Origin: Desulfobacteraceae bacterium
Lineage (GTDB): Bacteria; Desulfobacterota; Desulfobacteria; Desulfobacterales; Desulfosarcinaceae
Assembly: GCA_027025615.1 (NCBI GenBank)
Contig: JALVQM010000094.1
Location: forward strand, 1 to 6,637
Reading direction: 5' to 3'
Length of the DNA stretch: 6,637 nucleotides
Shown: positions 5,853-6,637 of the stretch, piece by piece
Layout: each line of letters starts with the position of its first letter
Position numbering within the stretch: position 1 is the first letter of the stretch
Translations under genes and position numbers: made by a program
Notes under the pieces: model-generated
Database searches by the model: none
Told to the model about the DNA's origin: nothing
The model's input: the letters and a program-made list of their open reading frames with translations, nothing else

Positions 5853-6637
5853 TCAAACCAGGCCGGCTTCGGCAATCGGCCTGTTTTCCAGGATCCGGAC
5901 AGGATCGAAAACCTTCAGATCCAGGCTCACCGCCAGGCCGAGAATTATCTCGGCAAGGTAACGTCCAACTGCCGGAGCCTGCTGCAAACCATGACCGGAA
6001 AAACCGTTTGCCAGGTAGAAACCTTCGGTTTCCGGCCACTGGCCCACTATGGCATTGCTGTCCAGGGTATTGACCGCATAAAGTCCGGCCCATCCGCGGA
6101 CAAGTTTCAACCTGTCGAAAGCCGGCACAAACTCGTAAAGCTCCGGCCAAAGAACCTCGTAAAAGCGCTTGTCGTCCCAATCAAAACTGAAGCCCACCTG
6201 GTCTTCGTCCATTGATTTACCCAACAGGATCAAGCCACCGGTTTCCGTTCTAAAATACAAACCCGAAGGCAAAACCGTAAGGGGCAGAGGACCATCCGGC
6301 TTGACGGCGCTGTCAAGGGCAAATACCTGGCGCATTACAGGTTTGACCGGGAGTTTGACTCCGGCTGTCTCCGCTATCCTGGAGCACCAGGCGCCGGCGC
6401 AGTTTATTATCACCGAAGATGCAATCCTGGCCCCGGAAGCCAGCTGTACCCCTTCCACCTTGCCCTGGTGCACTTCGATGGTCTTGACCTCGTCGGCAAG
6501 GTAGACCGCACCTTGGTGCCTGGCCTTTGCCCGGTATCCCATAAGAACCCCGTAAGCATCAAAATGCCCGTCGTCCGGGCCGAAAGTACCCCCAAGAAAA
6601 TTTTCAACTTCATAAAGCGGATATTGGGCTTTTATGG
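5853..6637 (-). CDS. FAD-dependent oxidoreductase, DAO superfamily, FOXRED1/sarcosine-dehydrogenase-like (C-terminal part)
   Basis: The visible part is the last 260 residues; the reading frame is open to the right edge, so the start and the N-terminal GxGxxG motif are outside. Residues below are numbered within this fragment. DGHFDAYG (22-29) is the family's substrate-domain entry motif. NCAGAW (78-83), with RQVF shortly after (102-105), is typical of the second FAD-contact region. WAGLYAVNTLDSNAIVG (182-198) and GFSGHGLQQAPAVGR (211-225) form the C-terminal FAD signature and closely resemble FOXRED1. Members oxidise N-methyl amino acids, secondary amines or related compounds. The WAGLY segment has no cysteine where some sarcosine oxidases bind FAD covalently, so FAD is probably non-covalent. 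An internal ATG at 6542 falls inside conserved sequence and is not the start. The gene precedes the SDR by 35 nt. The substrate is unknown. Confidence 0.88.
   Translation of the reverse strand, partial: IKAQYPLYEVENFLGGTFGPDDGHFDAYGVLMGYRAKARHQGAVYLADEVKTIEVHQGKVEGVQLASGARIASSVIINCAGAWCSRIAETAGVKLPVKPVMRQVFALDSAVKPDGPLPLTVLPSGLYFRTETGGLILLGKSMDEDQVGFSFDWDDKRFYEVLWPELYEFVPAFDRLKLVRGWAGLYAVNTLDSNAIVGQWPETEGFYLANGFSGHGLQQAPAVGRYLAEIILGLAVSLDLKVFDPVRILENRPIAEAGLV

Noticed and set aside
5818..6180. A long minus-strand open frame continues upstream of the SDR start and would make a 355-residue fusion.
   Set aside because: The upstream part lies wholly within the FAD oxidoreductase in another frame and its translation is not family-like. 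The SDR fold begins right after a strong Shine-Dalgarno and TTG at 5817.
6410..6613. ATG at 6542 as the start of the FAD oxidoreductase, or an overlapping 67-residue frame at 6410-6613 as a separate gene.
   Set aside because: The FAD oxidoreductase frame stays open to base 6637 and includes the conserved DGHFDAYG motif upstream of that ATG. The overlapping frame is a shadow.

Overview
The window carries seven genes of an anaerobic bacterium with a base composition near 50% GC: five complete and two cut by the window ends. The gene set is a CODH-type nickel-insertion ATPase, a phasin-like protein paired with an ABC1/UbiB kinase, an ETF:quinone oxidoreductase, and FAD- and NAD(P)-linked oxidoreductases. 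It fits a Wood-Ljungdahl or fatty/amino-acid oxidising anaerobe, either Desulfobacterota or Clostridia (Peptococcaceae-like). The sequence alone does not let me choose. No mobile element, CRISPR array, tRNA or rRNA was seen.

Layout. Left block (minus strand): the first 24 codons of a histone-deacetylase/AcuC-type amidohydrolase at the left edge (1-72); a 186-bp spacer with a good sigma-70-type promoter overlapped by an inverted repeat; then cooC (259-1008). A 232-bp divergent spacer follows. Middle block (plus strand): a small phasin-like coiled-coil protein (1241-1555) and, 11 nt later, an ABC1/UbiB-family atypical kinase with two C-terminal membrane helices (1567-3264). Right block (minus strand, convergent with the kinase across 19 bp): ETF-QO (3284-4945), a 167-bp AT-rich spacer, an SDR-family protein starting at TTG (5113-5817), and the C-terminal 260 residues of a FOXRED1/sarcosine-dehydrogenase-like FAD oxidoreductase running off the right edge (5853-6637).

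How the genes may work together. On the minus strand the order of transcription is FAD oxidoreductase, SDR, then ETF-QO. The FAD enzyme and SDR are almost certainly co-transcribed (35-nt gap). ETF-QO may belong to the same unit or have its own promoter. ETF-QO passes electrons from flavoprotein dehydrogenases, through ETF, into the membrane quinone pool, and some enzymes related to the FAD oxidoreductase are known ETF donors, so an oxidation-to-quinone module is plausible. The ABC1 kinase family is best known from quinone biosynthesis and homeostasis, which gives a loose thematic link to the facing ETF-QO gene. CooC is an orphan here: no CODH or acetyl-CoA synthase gene lies in the window.

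The most notable points are the SDR whose catalytic Tyr/Lys pair is replaced by Ser/Arg, extra cysteines just before the 4Fe-4S site of ETF-QO, the phasin/ABC1 pair, and the operator-like dyad filling the spacer of the left-edge promoter. I found no clear evidence of a wholly new system.
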